The notes: generated from the letters alone by a model not told the origin. Numbered from the stretch's first letter, positions 10,634 to 21,827 are shown. The stretch: DNA of 64,000 bases from Spiroplasma endosymbiont of Poecilobothrus nobilitatus (GCF_964030655.1 NZ_OZ034915.1:496001-560000); one strand, 5' to 3'. Translations and numbers: made by a program.

Positions 10634-11316
10634 ATTTAAAAGAAGATTATGGTATAAAATATAATTCAAAAAAAGTTTTAAGAATTATGCGTGATAATCA
10701 AATACAACCTGAATATGTAAGAAAAATGAGAAGAAAAATAAAGTATAAACAGAATAAAGAAAAAAGCTTATTGCAATATCCTGATTTAATTAAACGTAAA
10801 TTCAATGATATAAAAACAAGGTTTTCAGTACTATATACTGATGTAACATATTTAATTTGAAAAGGAGAAAGATATTATCAATCAACAATTATTGATGGAT
10901 ATACTAAAGAAATAGTTGATGTAAAGTGATCTAAATATAATGACAATAAATTAGTAATGGATAATTTAAATGATGCAATTAATAAAATAAAATTAATAAA
11001 AAAATATCTGAATGTAATAATAATTCACTCAGATCACGGATATCAATATACATCCACTATTTATCACGATAAATGTTTATCTAACGGTATTATAATTTCA
11101 ATGAGGAAAAAATACCACTGTGCAGATAATATTGTTATAGAAAGTTTTCATTCATTACTTAAGAAAGCTACAATCCATAATAAAATATATAATTCACATG
11201 AAGAATATATACAAGATGTTATAAAATGAAATACATGATATTCAAATCGTAAAGAAAAAGATATAATTAAAAAATAGTAAATACTTTTTATTAGTAATTA
11301 CTAAAATGGGTGCACT
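10634..11316 (+). mobile_element. IS-C copy 2, 3' part
   Basis: IS-C sequence resumes at 10634 in the middle of orfB and runs to the right end ATGGGTGCACT. It repeats about 600 bp that is also present in IS-C copy 1 (about 8152-8750), so the two parts come from two IS-C copies rather than one interrupted copy. SDHGYQYTS and VIESFHSLLKK are retained; the 5' half is missing. Confidence 0.75.
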
Positions 11317-11392
11317 ATACATTCCATAGTATTTTTTTACTAGCTAATAAACATTATTTAATGTCTATGTATTTATGCTTTGATAAGGTTTC

Positions 11393-11731
11393 TTATTTTA
11401 AATTTTGCAAGATTGCTTCAATATTATTCGCATTATCTAATGAATGGTCAAAAACAAATTCTAAATCCGGACAACGATAAATTTCTAATTTATGCGCTAA
11501 TTTACTTCGAATTTCATTTTTATAATTTTGAACAATATTGTGAAGTTCTGCCTCTGATTTATTTAATAATGATGAATAATAAACCTTTGCATGACTTAAA
11601 TCATTTGATAATTTGACAGCATGAATTGATATAGTATTTAAAATTTCATCACGAATTTCTCGTTGCATAATAATTGTTAAATCACGAGCAATCAAAGATT
11701 GCATTATTTCAACTTTAATTTTATTTGCCAT
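11393..11731 (-). CDS. rbfA: ribosome-binding factor A
   Basis: The 112-residue product matches RbfA, the KH-like factor that binds the 30S subunit during 16S rRNA 5'-end maturation. Recognisable parts are the N-terminal MANKIKVEIMQSLIARDL, the central VKLSNDLSHAKVYYS strand and the C-terminal KLEIYRCPDLEFVFDHSLDN. I chose the ATG at 11731 because AAAAAGGTGAGATA precedes it; the frame is open 25 codons further upstream, but that has no RBS and lacks homology. A TATAAT box lies at 11759-11764. It has no intact co-directional neighbour. Confidence 0.85.
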   Translation of the reverse strand: MANKIKVEIMQSLIARDLTIIMQREIRDEILNTISIHAVKLSNDLSHAKVYYSSLLNKSEAELHNIVQNYKNEIRSKLAHKLEIYRCPDLEFVFDHSLDNANNIEAILQNLK

Positions 11732-11758
11732 TATCTCACCTTTTTCTAACTTACTAGT

Positions 11759-11764
11759 ATTATA
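11759..11764 (-). promoter_or_regulatory. -10 box for rbfA
   Basis: TATAAT on the minus strand, 28 bp before the rbfA ATG. No clear -35 is seen. Confidence 0.4.
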
Positions 11765-11898
11765 ACAAAGCATTTTATAAAAAGGAATAATTTTATTAAT
11801 AAACAAAATTATTTTTAAAAAGAACCGAAAAAAGGATTAGATGTAATTAAAAAAACAATTTTTATGTGATAGTATGTAAAATATACCAAGGAGGGACT

Positions 11899-12706
11899 AT
11901 GAAACGTTGAAATTATCGGATTTGATACAAAGATTATCTCTGATATTATAAAGTAATAATTGTCAGTTTAGCTTTTGGGTTCTTAACTTATGGATTTTAC
12001 ATGGATATTTTTAAAGAATTTTGATATGTAAAAGGAACAAAGTTTACTAGTTTGCAAAATTATGACATCTATCTTATTAAGTTTTTATTCTGTTCAAGTT
12101 AATATCATAACTATTACTTGGTTAATATTAGCAATTTTTAATCATCATCGTGAACAAAAAAAGTTGGTTTTTTTCAACTAATGCTAAATTAAGTATTTTA
12201 AACTGAAATTTATTAATGTTTTTTTTTTTTTTTTGAATTGGAATTATTATTGGTTATGAAAATGGACAAGTAACAATTGCTGAATATAGTAAAGCACAAA
12301 TTAGTTGTACTGTTGTTCCTCATTTTATTATGCCAATTCTTTTTTTGGTTATACCTTCTTGTCATTTGGTGATCATCGTCTTAGTTGAAAAAAAGACTTT
12401 TTACAAAAAGATTGATGAATTAGTTTAAGTTATCCATTTTTTTATTTAATGTATGTTATTGTGCGAGTAGTGGCTTGAAAACAAGATGGCAATATTACTT
12501 GAGCATATCCTTATCCATTTTTAGACATTGATAATCCAATTATTTCAGGATTTTCAAGAGTACAAGCAGCATGTTTTATTGCTTTTATCTTTATTATTGT
12601 TTTTACTATTTTTCGCATTAGTTTGCATAGCCTTAACAATGGTATGTGCCGTGTTTTTAATAAAAATAAAACTAAAAATAAAAAAGAAGAAAATAGTGAT
12701 AAATAA
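11899..12706 (+). pseudogene. multi-pass membrane protein (possibly Pr6Pr-like), frameshifted
   Basis: ATG at 11899 follows CCAAGGAGGGACT. The reading moves through all three frames. MKRWNYRIWYKDYLWYYKV continues to about 12100, a second frame (VNIITITWLILAIFNHHRE) follows, then a third (WNLLMFFFFFWIGIIIGYE). After more disruption near 12350-12430, a final frame ends at 12706. A 16-T run sits at 12219-12234. The C-terminal ITWAYPYPFLDI and the tryptophan-rich, about six-helix layout recall the Pr6Pr/FAR-17a-like membrane family; that is a weak assignment. At least three frameshifts make it a pseudogene unless the T-run is a slipping site and the other shifts are sequencing errors. Confidence 0.55.
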
Positions 12707-12729
12707 CTTTATTTATCACTATTTTCTTT
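12690..12729. terminator. bidirectional terminator
   Basis: AATAGTGATAAATAA pairs with TTTATTTATCACTATT followed by TTCTTTTT. It lies between the membrane pseudogene and the convergent hydrolase gene, overlapping both 3' ends. Confidence 0.7.
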
Positions 12730-13449
12730 TTACAGTTGTAATAAAATTTATTATTGATGTTAAATATTCCGTTAAATTATGATATATTCCGCGAACATGA
12801 TCGCAATCAAAAACAATCCGACGACTAATTTTTTGTTTTTCATACTTACGCTTATTTTGGTAAGCCACCCGCCCCATTATATATGGTGTTGCATGATCTT
12901 TCTTATTTAAGATATATAACACTGGCAATTTTGCTAATGCTTCCAAATTTTCACCAGGATTAATTTGTTCTGGATCATACCCACGTGTTTCAATTGCGTA
13001 ACGACGAATTGCATAATAATGTTCATAATAATTAACTTTTGTCTTTAACATATAATAACGATATAAAACATTTAAATTACTAATTGTTGAATCTAAAACA
13101 GTACTATTAATTAATTTATTTTTATCAAATGAAAATTTTAAATATTCCATAATAACAAAAGTTCCCATTGACCGACCATGAAAATTAAGTTCCTTTAATT
13201 TTGGATCAATTTTAGTTTGTAAAAAATCAACTACTACTGCTAAATCATATTTTTCATAGTAACCCATTGTTGTCATTTTAGTAGTTGATTCGCCATGATT
13301 TCGTTGGTCAAAAACAAGAATATTATAACCTAACCGAAGATAAATTAAACCAAAAAAAATTGCACGGAATTTATGTGAATTTAATCCGCGAACAACAACA
13401 ACTCATTTTTTATTGTTGTCATTTTTTACTCATGAACGAATTGAAAATC
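12719..13449 (-). pseudogene. alpha/beta hydrolase, N-terminus removed by IS-A
   Basis: The minus-strand frame is open from the IS junction at 13449 to the stop at 12719. It contains an oxyanion strand (WVVVVRGLNSHKFRA), NILVFDQRNHGEST, the nucleophile elbow FHGRSMG (Ser in G-x-S-x-G), a C-terminal Asp region (NKKDHATPY) and a possible catalytic His in FDCDHVRGIY. This fits a cytoplasmic serine esterase/peptidase-like fold. The family normally has roughly 70-100 more N-terminal residues and its promoter. Both are gone, because IS-A copy 4 starts at 13450. An internal ATG at 13276 exists but would omit strands of the core. I therefore call it a truncated gene. Confidence 0.75.
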
Positions 13450-14335
13450 TGGATAGGCTACAATTATTAGGACCATAATTATATAGACTTCAAAATTAGA
13501 TAAAATTATTAAGAAAGAAGGAATATAAAAATGGGAAATAAAACTTCATACTCTGAAGAATTTAAAAAACAAATTGTCACGCTATATAAAAATGGTAAAA
13601 GTGTTATTAATCTAGGGCAAGAATATAATTTATCAAAACCAACTATTTATAGTTGAGTTAAAAATTATAATAATTCTGGTTCATTTAAAGCAAAAGACAA
13701 TCGCACACTAGAAGAAAATGAAATAATAACTTTACGAAAAGAACTTAAAGACTTGAAAATGGAAAATGACATTTTAAAGCAAGCCGCACTGATAATGGCC
13801 AAAAAATAACAATAATTAATAACAACAAAACAAAATATTCAGTAAGAAAAATATGTAAGATTTTGGGTTTATCAAAATCAACGTATTATTATCAAACTAA
13901 TAAATGTATTAACAAGCAAGTTAATAATTATGAACAAGAAATTATCAGTGCCTTTAATAAAAGTCGCAAAATTAAAGTTATTTTAAACAGAAAAGATATC
14001 ATCTTATCGCGGCGAAAAATCAGATTCTTTATGATCAAAAATAATTTGGTTTCTAAATACACCAAATTAAAATATCATAATCATAAAACAACAGTCAATA
14101 ATGACCAAATTAATAATATTTTAAATCGTCAATTTAACAACAAAAAACCTAATGAAGTTATTGTTAGTGATTTAACATATGTTCAAGTTGGCGCTAAATG
14201 ACATTATATTTGTTTATTAATTGACTTGTTTAATCGTGAAATGATTGGTTATAGTGCTGGGCCGAATAAAACAGCCGAACTGGTTCAACAAGCTTTTCAT
14301 AAAATAACACGACCATTAAATCAAATAACTCTATT
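13450..14335 (+). mobile_element. IS-A copy 4, 3' truncated, 18-bp internal deletion
   Basis: Starts with TGGATAGGCT; orfA is open. orfB lacks 18 bp (six residues spanning YGAR) between two CGCAAAATT direct repeats. The copy ends in the middle of orfB at CTATT (about 14335), where IS-D begins. Confidence 0.85.
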
Positions 14336-15540
14336 TGGATGGGTTAAGATAAATTGGACAACAATAATGTAGAGTAAATATTTATAATTAAACTACAATG
14401 GAGGTGTAATTATGGCAAAGAATCATTATACTGATGAATTTAAGCAACAAATTGTTGGTCTTTACAAAATGGGTCAAACTCCTGAACAATTAGTCAATGA
14501 TTATCAAATTGGTAAATCTACTGTTTGGAAATGAGCTCACCAATTTAGCAACTCGGGGCTCATTTAAAGCTAAAGACAATAGAACGCCAGAATAAAACGA
14601 ATTAATTCAATTACGTAAAAAAGTTAAACAATTAGAAATGGAAAATGACATTTTAAAGCAAGCAACACTGATAATCTTCAAAAAATAGCAATCATTAAAA
14701 ATAACAAAGCAAAATATCCAATTATTAATTTATGTAAAACATTGAAATTTGCTAGATCAACATATTACTATCAATTAAAAGCAAATAATTCCAAGAATAC
14801 TCAAAACATTGATAATGCTGTTATCAGTATTTTTCTAAAAAGTCGTAAAAATTATGGAACACGCAAAATTAAAGTTATATTAGCTCAGCAAAATATCATG
14901 TTATCTCGTGTAAAAATTAGCAACATAATGAAAAAATATAACTTAATTTCAAATTATACAAAAATCAAATACAAACATTCAAATACAACTGATGTTACAT
15001 ATAAATATAACAATTTGTTAAATCAAGATTTTGATAGTTATAAACTACATGAAGTTGTTGTCAGTGATTTAACCTATGTTTTTATTAGTAACAAATGATA
15101 TTATGTCTGTTTCTTAGTTGATTTATTTAATCGAGAAATTATTGGTTATGATGTTAAGTTTACACAAAAATGCCAAATTAGTTGAAAGCAGCTTTAATAA
15201 ACTTCAATTTTCATTAAGCAATATTAAAATATTTCATACTGATCAAGGCAGTGAATTCAATAATAATCTTATTTATAACCTGTTAGTTAAAAATGGGATT
15301 CAAAAATCTTACAGTAAACCAGGTTGTCCTTATGACAATGCTGTTACGGAATCAACATACAAATGAATTTATTAAAAATAATAAATTTAAAAACGTTGAG
15401 CATTTTAAATTAGAATTATTTGATTACATTAATTGGAACAATAATAATCGAATTCATAGCAAACTAAATTATTTAACACCAGTGCAATACAGAAATTATT
15501 ATTCTACATAAAATTTGTCCAAAAAACCCTTGCCATTCCA
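14336..15540 (+). mobile_element. IS-D copy 1 (IS3 family), decayed
   Basis: Imperfect inverted ends: TGGATGGGTTAAG...TTGGACAA on the left and TTGTCC...CCCTTGCCATTCCA on the right. orfA from 14412 (MAKNHYTDEFKQQIVG) is broken by a frameshift near 14560 and a TAA. orfB (about 14742 on) shows SDLTYVF and FHTDQGSEF, but has a frameshift near 15155 and a deletion around the catalytic E (TESTYK, then stop). It is related to but distinct from IS-A (similar HTH and zipper). Its left flank is IS-A and its right flank is the middle of IS-B, so the junctions are chimeric. Confidence 0.8.
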
Positions 15541-16101
15541 ATTTTAAAGATAAATTTGATAAAAGAAAAATTCATCTTGATTCATTTTCAACCAACACTA
15601 AATGTTGTATTCAAATGGCTGTTGATAGCAATAATAATATTTATGTTAAATCAACCAACACAAAACGATTACAAAAACAGTGAATTATTGAAAATATTAA
15701 TAAACAATTAATCAAAGAAAATTCAATTATTATTTCTGACATGCAACCATTATATTTATTAGTAGCAAAACAAACAAATTATATTTTATTAGCAACTAAA
15801 ACTAGTACAAATCCTGATGCTAGTTATCGGAAATTAAATAAAATTAGTAAATTACAATCAAATCTTAAAGAATCCTTAATTCATTATCATGGCTTAGGTT
15901 TCACAAACATTCAAAATTATTTAAATCTCTGAAAATGAAAATACCAGCATAAAGGTTTAACGCCAAACCAACAATCATCGGTATTATATTTTAACGTATA
16001 AAAAAGTTAAATAACAATATTAAAAGTTTATATAATTTTCTTTTAAAGTTATCATATTGATGATTTTTTTTATTTCATCAAGAGTTTTCTACAAAATTAA
16101 A
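15541..16101 (+). mobile_element. IS-B copy 2, 3' half
   Basis: IS-B sequence begins mid-transposase (NFKDKFDKRKIHL) directly after IS-D and runs to the right terminal repeat (TTTTCTACAAAATTAAA). The zinc ribbon and IDETF half are missing. Confidence 0.85.
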
Positions 16102-16134
16102 AAAAATTTATCATTAATATTTTTAAAAATAAGT

Positions 16135-16140
16135 TATAAT
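16135..16140 (+). promoter_or_regulatory. -10 box for the four-helix membrane protein
   Basis: TATAAT, 32 bp before the ATG at 16173. The -35 region would fall about 10 bp beyond the end of IS-B. Confidence 0.4.
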
Positions 16141-16172
16141 ATAAATAATGTTATGGTTAAGGAGGAAAAACA

Positions 16173-16613
16173 ATGGCAAAAATGAAATATGCAACAATTA
16201 AAATTAATGTGACATTACAAAAAGTAATGATTTGAATTTCTGGGTTATGATTATTTATCTTAGCAATCTTAAATTCTTTTCCAAACGTTAATGTTAACAC
16301 AAAACTTTTTGTTCACAATAATACTGGTGATAATGGTGCAATTATTTTGATTACAGCTTTCTTATTTATCTGTGTTGCAACCTTTATTCGTCACAAAATT
16401 GCTAAATTAGTTGCCGGAATTATTTTTATTACTATTGCAATTATTGGAATGATTGGTGCAATTATTACTTCAACAAAAGAAGTTTCAACATGAGTAATTG
16501 TTGTTGGTGAATTAATTGCTCTAATTGGTGCTTTAATATGATTATTAGAAGGAACCGGAGCAATTCGTGTTAATAAAACAAACACAGCAAGTACACCAAG
16601 TAATAACAAGTAA
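16173..16613 (+). CDS. four-helix membrane protein, hypothetical (146 aa)
   Basis: ATG at 16173 has a good RBS (AAGGAGGAAAAACA). The product has four hydrophobic helices (about residues 15-38, 55-70, 76-98, 104-124), a short polar loop after the first (NVNTKLFVHNNTGDNG) and a Ser/Thr/Asn-rich tail. Four Trp, all TGA. It is followed by its own terminator, so it is a single-gene transcript. No family recognised; small tetraspan proteins of this kind are common in spiroplasmas. Confidence 0.75.
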
Positions 16614-16620
16614 TTATTAT

Positions 16621-16660
16621 AAAAAATGTTTAACTAAATTTAGTTAAACATTTTTTATTT
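16621..16660 (+). terminator. intrinsic terminator
   Basis: AAATGTTTAACTAAA pairs with TTTAGTTAAACATTT, followed by TTTATTT, just after the membrane protein stop. Confidence 0.8.
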
Positions 16661-16667
16661 ATGAGCA

Positions 16668-16709
16668 TTATTCAAGATCAAGTTCTTCCTCTTCTGCAGC
16701 AATCACTTC
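16668..16709 (-). pseudogene. C-terminal scrap of an acidic protein
   Basis: On the minus strand a frame leaves the IS-A copy 5 junction and encodes EVIAAEEEELDLE, then TAA at 16668. The rest of the gene is not on the other side of the IS, and no 3-bp duplication is seen (TTC against ACT), so the body was lost in a rearrangement. Too short to identify. Confidence 0.4.
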
Positions 16710-16738
16710 TGGAATGGTAACACTTTTTAGGACACTTT

Positions 16739-17500
16739 TTATATAGACATTTGTTTTCTAAAAGTAACTGGAGATAAATAATTTAAACTGCCATTAATTC
16801 GAATATTGTTATATCAATGCACAAAATCAAAAAGTTCGTATTTTAATTTTGTTAAATTTTTAAATTTTTTACCCTTAATAAATTCAGTTTTAAAAGTTTT
16901 GTAAGTTGTTTCAGCCACAGCATTATCATAAGGGCGGCCTTTATTGCTTAATGATCTTTTAATATTAAAAGTTATTAAAATTTCATCAATGATTTTATTT
17001 TTAAACTCATTACCACGATCAGTATGAAATATAGTTATTTGATTTAATGGTCGTGTTATTTTATGAAAAGCTTGTTGGACCAGTTCGGCTGTTTTATTCG
17101 GCCCAGCACTATAACCAATTATTTCGCGATTAAACAAGTCAATTAATAAACAAATATAATGTCATTTAGCGCCAAATTGAACATATGTTAAATCACTAAC
17201 AATAACTTCATTAGGTTTTTTGTTGTTAAATTGACGATTTAAAATATTATTAATTTGGTCATTATTGACTGTTGTTTTATGATTATGATATTTTAATTTG
17301 GTGTATTTAGAAACCAAATTATTTTTGATCATAAAGAATCTGATTTTTCGCCGCGATAAGATGATATCTTTTCTGTTTAAAATAACTTTAATTTTGCGAC
17401 TTTTATTAAAAGCACTGATAATTTCTTGTTCATAATTATTAACTTGCTTGTTAATACATTTATTAGTTTGATAATAATACGTTGATTTTGATAAACCCAA
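16739..17500 (-). CDS. IS-A orfB (copy 5), lacking six residues
   Basis: 253 residues rather than 259, missing the IYGARK segment after FNKSRK. The DDE residues are kept (SDLTYVQFG, HTDRGNEF, AETTYK). The lost segment is conserved in IS3 transposases, so activity is doubtful. Confidence 0.75.
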
Positions 17501-17553
17501 AATCTTACATATTTTTCTTACTGAATATTTTGTTTTGTTGTTATTAATTATTG

Positions 17554-17832
17554 TTATTTTTTGGCCATTATCAGTGCGGCTTGCTTTAAAATGTCATTTT
17601 CCATTTTCAAGTCTTTAAGTTCTTTTCGTAAAGTTATTATTTCATTTTCTTCTAGTGTGCGATTGTCTTTTGCTTTAAATGAACCAGAATTATTATAATT
17701 TTTAACTCAACTATAAATAGTTGGTTTTGATAAATTATATTCTTGCCCTAGATTAATAACACTTTTACCATTTTTATATAGCGTGACAATTTGTTTTTTA
17801 AATTCTTCAGAGTATGAAGTTTTATTTCCCAT
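17554..17832 (-). CDS. IS-A orfA (copy 5)
   Basis: Intact 92-residue helix-turn-helix/coiled-coil OrfA, near-identical to that at 8832. Ends in the A-run used for -1 slippage. Confidence 0.8.
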
Positions 17833-17996
17833 TTTTATATTCCTTCTTTCTTAATAATTTTATCTAATTTTGAAGTCTATATAATTATGGTCCTAATAAT
17901 TGTAGCCTATCCAACTATGAATATTTCTTTTAACTAAAATATCTATGAAAATCTTTTTAATAATATTTAGTGATATAAAAGTTAAAAGAAACATTT

Positions 17997-18857
17997 TTAT
18001 ATTTCTTGATTTAATTGATAAAGATATAAGATATTTTCTAATAATGCGGCAATTGTCATTGGTCCAACTCCGCCAGGGACGGGGGTAATCATTTTTACTT
18101 TTGAAAAAAAATTATTAAAGTCAACATCACCACATAAGTTATTATTTTCATCACGATTAATTCCAACATCAACCACAATAGCATTTTCTTTAATCATCTC
18201 TGCTGTAACAAATTTAGCTTTTCCCACGGCAGAAATTAAAATATCAGCTTGTTTTGTAAAAGCAGATAAATTTTTTGTTTGCGAATGGCAAACTGTTACA
18301 GTTGCTGAGGCATTTATTAAAAGATTAGCAAGGGGTTTACCAACAATGTTACTACGGCCAATAATTACAGCATGCTGTCCCGCTAATTGAATTTTATAGT
18401 GTTTTAAAAGGGCGATGATTCCTTTTGGAGTACCTGGCAATAAGTTATAATGTCCAAGCATTAAATTGCCTAATATTTCTGGAGTAAAGCCATCAACATC
18501 TTTTTTAGTTGTTATTGTGTTAATAACTTTTTCACTATTAATATCCCTTGGCAATGGAAGTTGAACAATAATTGCATCAATATTAGAATTATTATTTAAG
18601 TCATTAATAATTTTTATTAAAGCTGATTCGGCAATACTATCTGGAAAATTTAATACATTACAAGTAACACCAACTTTTTCACAAGCAATTTTTTTATTTT
18701 TAATATAAGTAGTACTTGCTTTATTATTACCAATTTGAATAATTGTTAAGGCAGGTACGCGTTGCTTTTTTGCCTTAATTTTTAAAATTTGTTTAGTTAT
18801 TTTTACTTTGATTAATTCACTAACTATTTTCCCATCAATTATTTTTGCTTTATCCAT
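17997..18857 (-). CDS. folD: bifunctional methylenetetrahydrofolate dehydrogenase/cyclohydrolase
   Basis: 286 residues, the usual FolD length. It interconverts 5,10-methylene-THF and 10-formyl-THF with NADP(+) in the cytosol. Visible motifs: the catalytic Tyr/Lys helix in [37 protein letters not shown], the Rossmann loop [14 protein letters not shown] and the C-terminal [14 protein letters not shown] at 18857 with an AAAGAGTG-type RBS. It is divergent from fhs, sharing a 168-bp intergenic region. Together the two genes give two routes to 10-formyl-THF for Fmt. No defects seen. Confidence 0.95.
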   Translation of the reverse strand: MDKAKIIDGKIVSELIKVKITKQILKIKAKKQRVPALTIIQIGNNKASTTYIKNKKIACEKVGVTCNVLNFPDSIAESALIKIINDLNNNSNIDAIIVQLPLPRDINSEKVINTITTKKDVDGFTPEILGNLMLGHYNLLPGTPKGIIALLKHYKIQLAGQHAVIIGRSNIVGKPLANLLINASATVTVCHSQTKNLSAFTKQADILISAVGKAKFVTAEMIKENAIVVDVGINRDENNNLCGDVDFNNFFSKVKMITPVPGGVGPMTIAALLENILYLYQLNQEI

Positions 18858-19025
18858 TAAATTTTCACTCTTTTCTATGCTAAAATACCTGTATATAAAT
18901 TATTGTATCTGAAAGAGTTAAATAATTAAATACAAAATCTTAGCATTTTTAAAATAGCATCGTGTTTAAAAATTATTGACACTCCATAAAAATAGGACAT
19001 TATTAATTAAAAGGAGTAAAAGAAA

Positions 19026-20633
19026 ATGGAAAAAATTATAACAATTGGAACAAAAATTAATTTAAAAGATGATGATTTAATTAAATATGGTGATTATATG
19101 GCAAAAGTAAAAGCCTTTAATTTTATTAATTTACCTAAAAAAGCAAAGTTTATTTTAGTGACAGCAATTAATCCAACCAAAGCAGGAGAGGGAAAAACAA
19201 CTTGTTCAATTGGCATTGCTGATATGTTGAATCATTTAGGATATCAAACAACTTTAGCATTACGAGAACCATCGTTAGGACCAGTGTTTGGATTAAAAGG
19301 TTCAGCAACAGGTGGTGGCGAATGCATTATGGAACCAGAAAATGAAATTAATTTACATTATACTGGTGATTTTCATGCAATTACAACAGCAAATAATATG
19401 GTTAGTGCTATGATTGATAACATTCTTTTTTGAGGAAATCCACTGCAAATTGATCCTAAACAAATTGTTTGACAACGTTGTTTGGATGTTAATGATCGTG
19501 CTTTACGAAATATTGAAATAAAAATTAATGATAAATTACATCGTTCAGAACATTTCCAAATTGCTGCTGCTAGCGAAATTATGGCAATTTTAGGCTTAAG
19601 TAAAGATTTTGATGATTTACGTCGTCGTTTAGACCAAACAATAGTTGCTTATAATTTGAATAATGAACCAGTTTATCTACACGAATTAAAAATTACGGGT
19701 TCATTATTAGCCTTATTAAAAAATGCTTTATTACCAAATTTATCGCAAACAAAATATGGTACACCATTGTTAATCCATTGTGGGCCATTTGCAAATATTT
19801 CCCATGGGACAAATTCTTTAATTGCAACAAATTTAGCATTAAAATTAAGTGACTATGTTGTTAGCGAAGTTGGATTTGGGAGTGACTTAGGATTTGAAAA
19901 ATTTAATGATATTATTAATTTAAACGAGGAATATACACCAGATTGTACCGTGTTAGTAGCAACAATTAGAGCATTAAAATTACATGGTGGTGCTGTTGAA
20001 ACAACATTAGCAACAGCTGATCTTGGTAGTTTAAAAAAAGGATTAGGGCATTTACAACATCATATTAAAATTATTCAAAATTACCATTTAAATTTTTTTG
20101 TTTGTTTAAATCAATTTGCAACTGACACTCCTGAAGAAATTGCTGTCGTGACTGAATGGTTAAAAGAACAAAAAATTCCATTTGGAATTAATAATACTTA
20201 TCATTTAGGAATTAAAGATAATCCAACTTTGGTTAAAGCTATTATTAAAGAAATTGAAAAACCACAACAATATCAATTATTATTTAATCCATCAACAACA
20301 TCTCTTACTGAAAAAATTAAAATAATTTGTACAAAAATTTATCAAACAACAAAAATTGTTTTTAGTCCATTGGCACAAACAAAAATTGATTTTTATCAAC
20401 AAAATACAAAATATCAACATTGACCAGTTTGTATGGCTAAAAATCATCAAACAATTTTTGGCAATAAAAATCCTTATGATGATCAAATTATTATTCGTGA
20501 CTTAAAAATTAATTCAGGAGCAGAATATTTTATTGCTTATTTAGCAGATATTATTACAATGCCTGGTTTAAATAAAGTTCCTAATGCTGTTAGCATTGAT
20601 GTTGTGAATGATGAGATTATAAATATTAAATAA
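19026..20633 (+). CDS. fhs: formate-tetrahydrofolate ligase
   Basis: 535 residues (family about 550), continuous when three TGA codons are read as Trp (after DNILF, in QIVWQ and before PVCMAKN). The enzyme makes 10-formyl-THF from formate, THF and ATP. The P-loop-like NPTKAGEGKTT, REPSLGPVFGLKGSATGGG, HGGAVETT, the CLNQFATDTPEE segment and MPGLNKVPNA are all recognisable. ATG follows AAAAGGAGTAAAAGAAA. A TTGACA at 18976 may be its -35. An IS-B copy begins 9 bp after its TAA, whose last base is part of the target duplication. Confidence 0.95.
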
Positions 20634-20641
20634 TTTTTGTT

Positions 20642-21783
20642 TTTAATTTTGTAGAAAACTCTTGATGAAATAAAAAAAATCATCAATATGATAACTTTAA
20701 AAGAAAATTATATAAACTTTTAATATTGTTATTTAACTTTTTTATACGTTAAAATATAATACCGATGATTGTTGGTTTGGCGTTAAACCTTTATGCTGGT
20801 ATTTTCATTTTCAGAGATTTAAATAATTTTGAATGTTCGTGAAACCTAAGCCATGATAATGAATTAATGATTCTTTAAGATTTGATTGTAATTTACTAAT
20901 TTTATTTAACTTTCGATAACTAGCATCAGGATTTGTACTAGTTTTAGTTGCTAATAAAATAGAATTTGTTTGTTTTGCTACTAATAAATATAATGGTTGC
21001 ATGTCAGAAATAATAATTGAATTTTCTTTAATTAATTGTTTATTAATATTTTCAATAATTCACTGTTTTTGTAATCGTTTTGTGTTGGTTGATTTAACAT
21101 AAATATTATTATTGTTATCAACAACCATTTTAATACAACATTTAGTGTTGGTTGAAAATGAATCAAGATGAATTTTTATTTTATCAAATTTATCTTTAAA
21201 ATTACCTTTGTGGATTTCTTTAATAAATGTTTCATCGATTTGAATTTGGCCATTTAACGTTTTAAATTTTAATTGGGTGTTTTCTAATTGTTTTGATTTC
21301 ATTATTTTTTGGCGATTATATCAAGCGGTTTTCGGTGATGTTTTAATAAAGTGGGAAATCATTTTACTAGATTGGCCTAATAATGAAATTTGAATCAATA
21401 AATTTCACTGTTCATATTTTAAATGACTTCAATACGTAAAATGATCACGAAAAGCATCAAAACTAGCACGACATTTTTTGCATAAATATTTTTGTTTTCC
21501 TTCAGGATTATGACCATTTTTAACACAATAAAAAGATTGACAATTAGGACATTTAATACCTTTATCCCTAAATTTTTGGTCAATTTCATTTAAGCGTTTT
21601 TGTTTTTTAATTAATTCTGCTTCTTTTTTGACTTTTTCATGAAATTCTAAAAATTGATCATCTGTTAAACTATTTATTAATTCTTCAATTATTTTTTCCA
21701 TTAATTATTCACCTCTTATATTAAAAATATACCTAATTTTAGGTATATTTTATAAATATCAAGAGTTTTCTACAAAATTAAAG
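20642..21783 (-). mobile_element. IS-B copy 3, full length and apparently intact
   Basis: Terminal repeats at both ends, with a likely 9-bp duplication ATTTTTGTT (20633-20641 and 21784-21792). It inserted at the fhs stop codon and just upstream of the gene at 21828. Confidence 0.85.
20742..21701 (-). CDS. IS-B transposase (319 aa)
   Basis: Open from ATG 21701 (RBS AAGAGGTG) to TAA 20742 with TGA as Trp. An N-terminal helical region precedes a zinc ribbon (CPNCQSFYC...CKKC, about residues 51-80). A helix-turn-helix-like stretch around SLLGQSSKMISHFIKT follows, then an ISXO2-like catalytic domain starting at IDETFIKEIHKG. The ISXO2/IS1595-type assignment is from motif order; an IS1-like relationship is the alternative. 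Confidence 0.8.
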
Positions 21784-21791
21784 ATTTTTGT

Positions 21792-21797
21792 TATAAT
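21792..21797 (+). promoter_or_regulatory. -10 box for the 447-aa gene, next to an IS-B end
   Basis: TATAAT lies a few bases beyond the IS-B right end and 31 bp before the ATG at 21828, so any -35 element would lie inside the IS. Confidence 0.45.
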
Positions 21798-21827
21798 ATT
21801 ATTAAGTATAAAATAAAGGCGAACTTA

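Larger units (their letters stand above)
16710..17913 (-). mobile_element. IS-A copy 5 (1204 bp, 18-bp deletion variant), frames open
   Basis: Both ends are present. The length is 18 bp shorter than the standard element because of the YGAR deletion. orfA and orfB are otherwise open. Confidence 0.85.

Noticed and set aside
11380-11616. Plus-strand ORF of 78 codons
   Set aside because: It lies antisense inside rbfA and has no RBS or homology; a shadow frame.
20292-20486. Minus-strand ORF across the end of fhs
   Set aside because: Antisense shadow of a clearly conserved gene.
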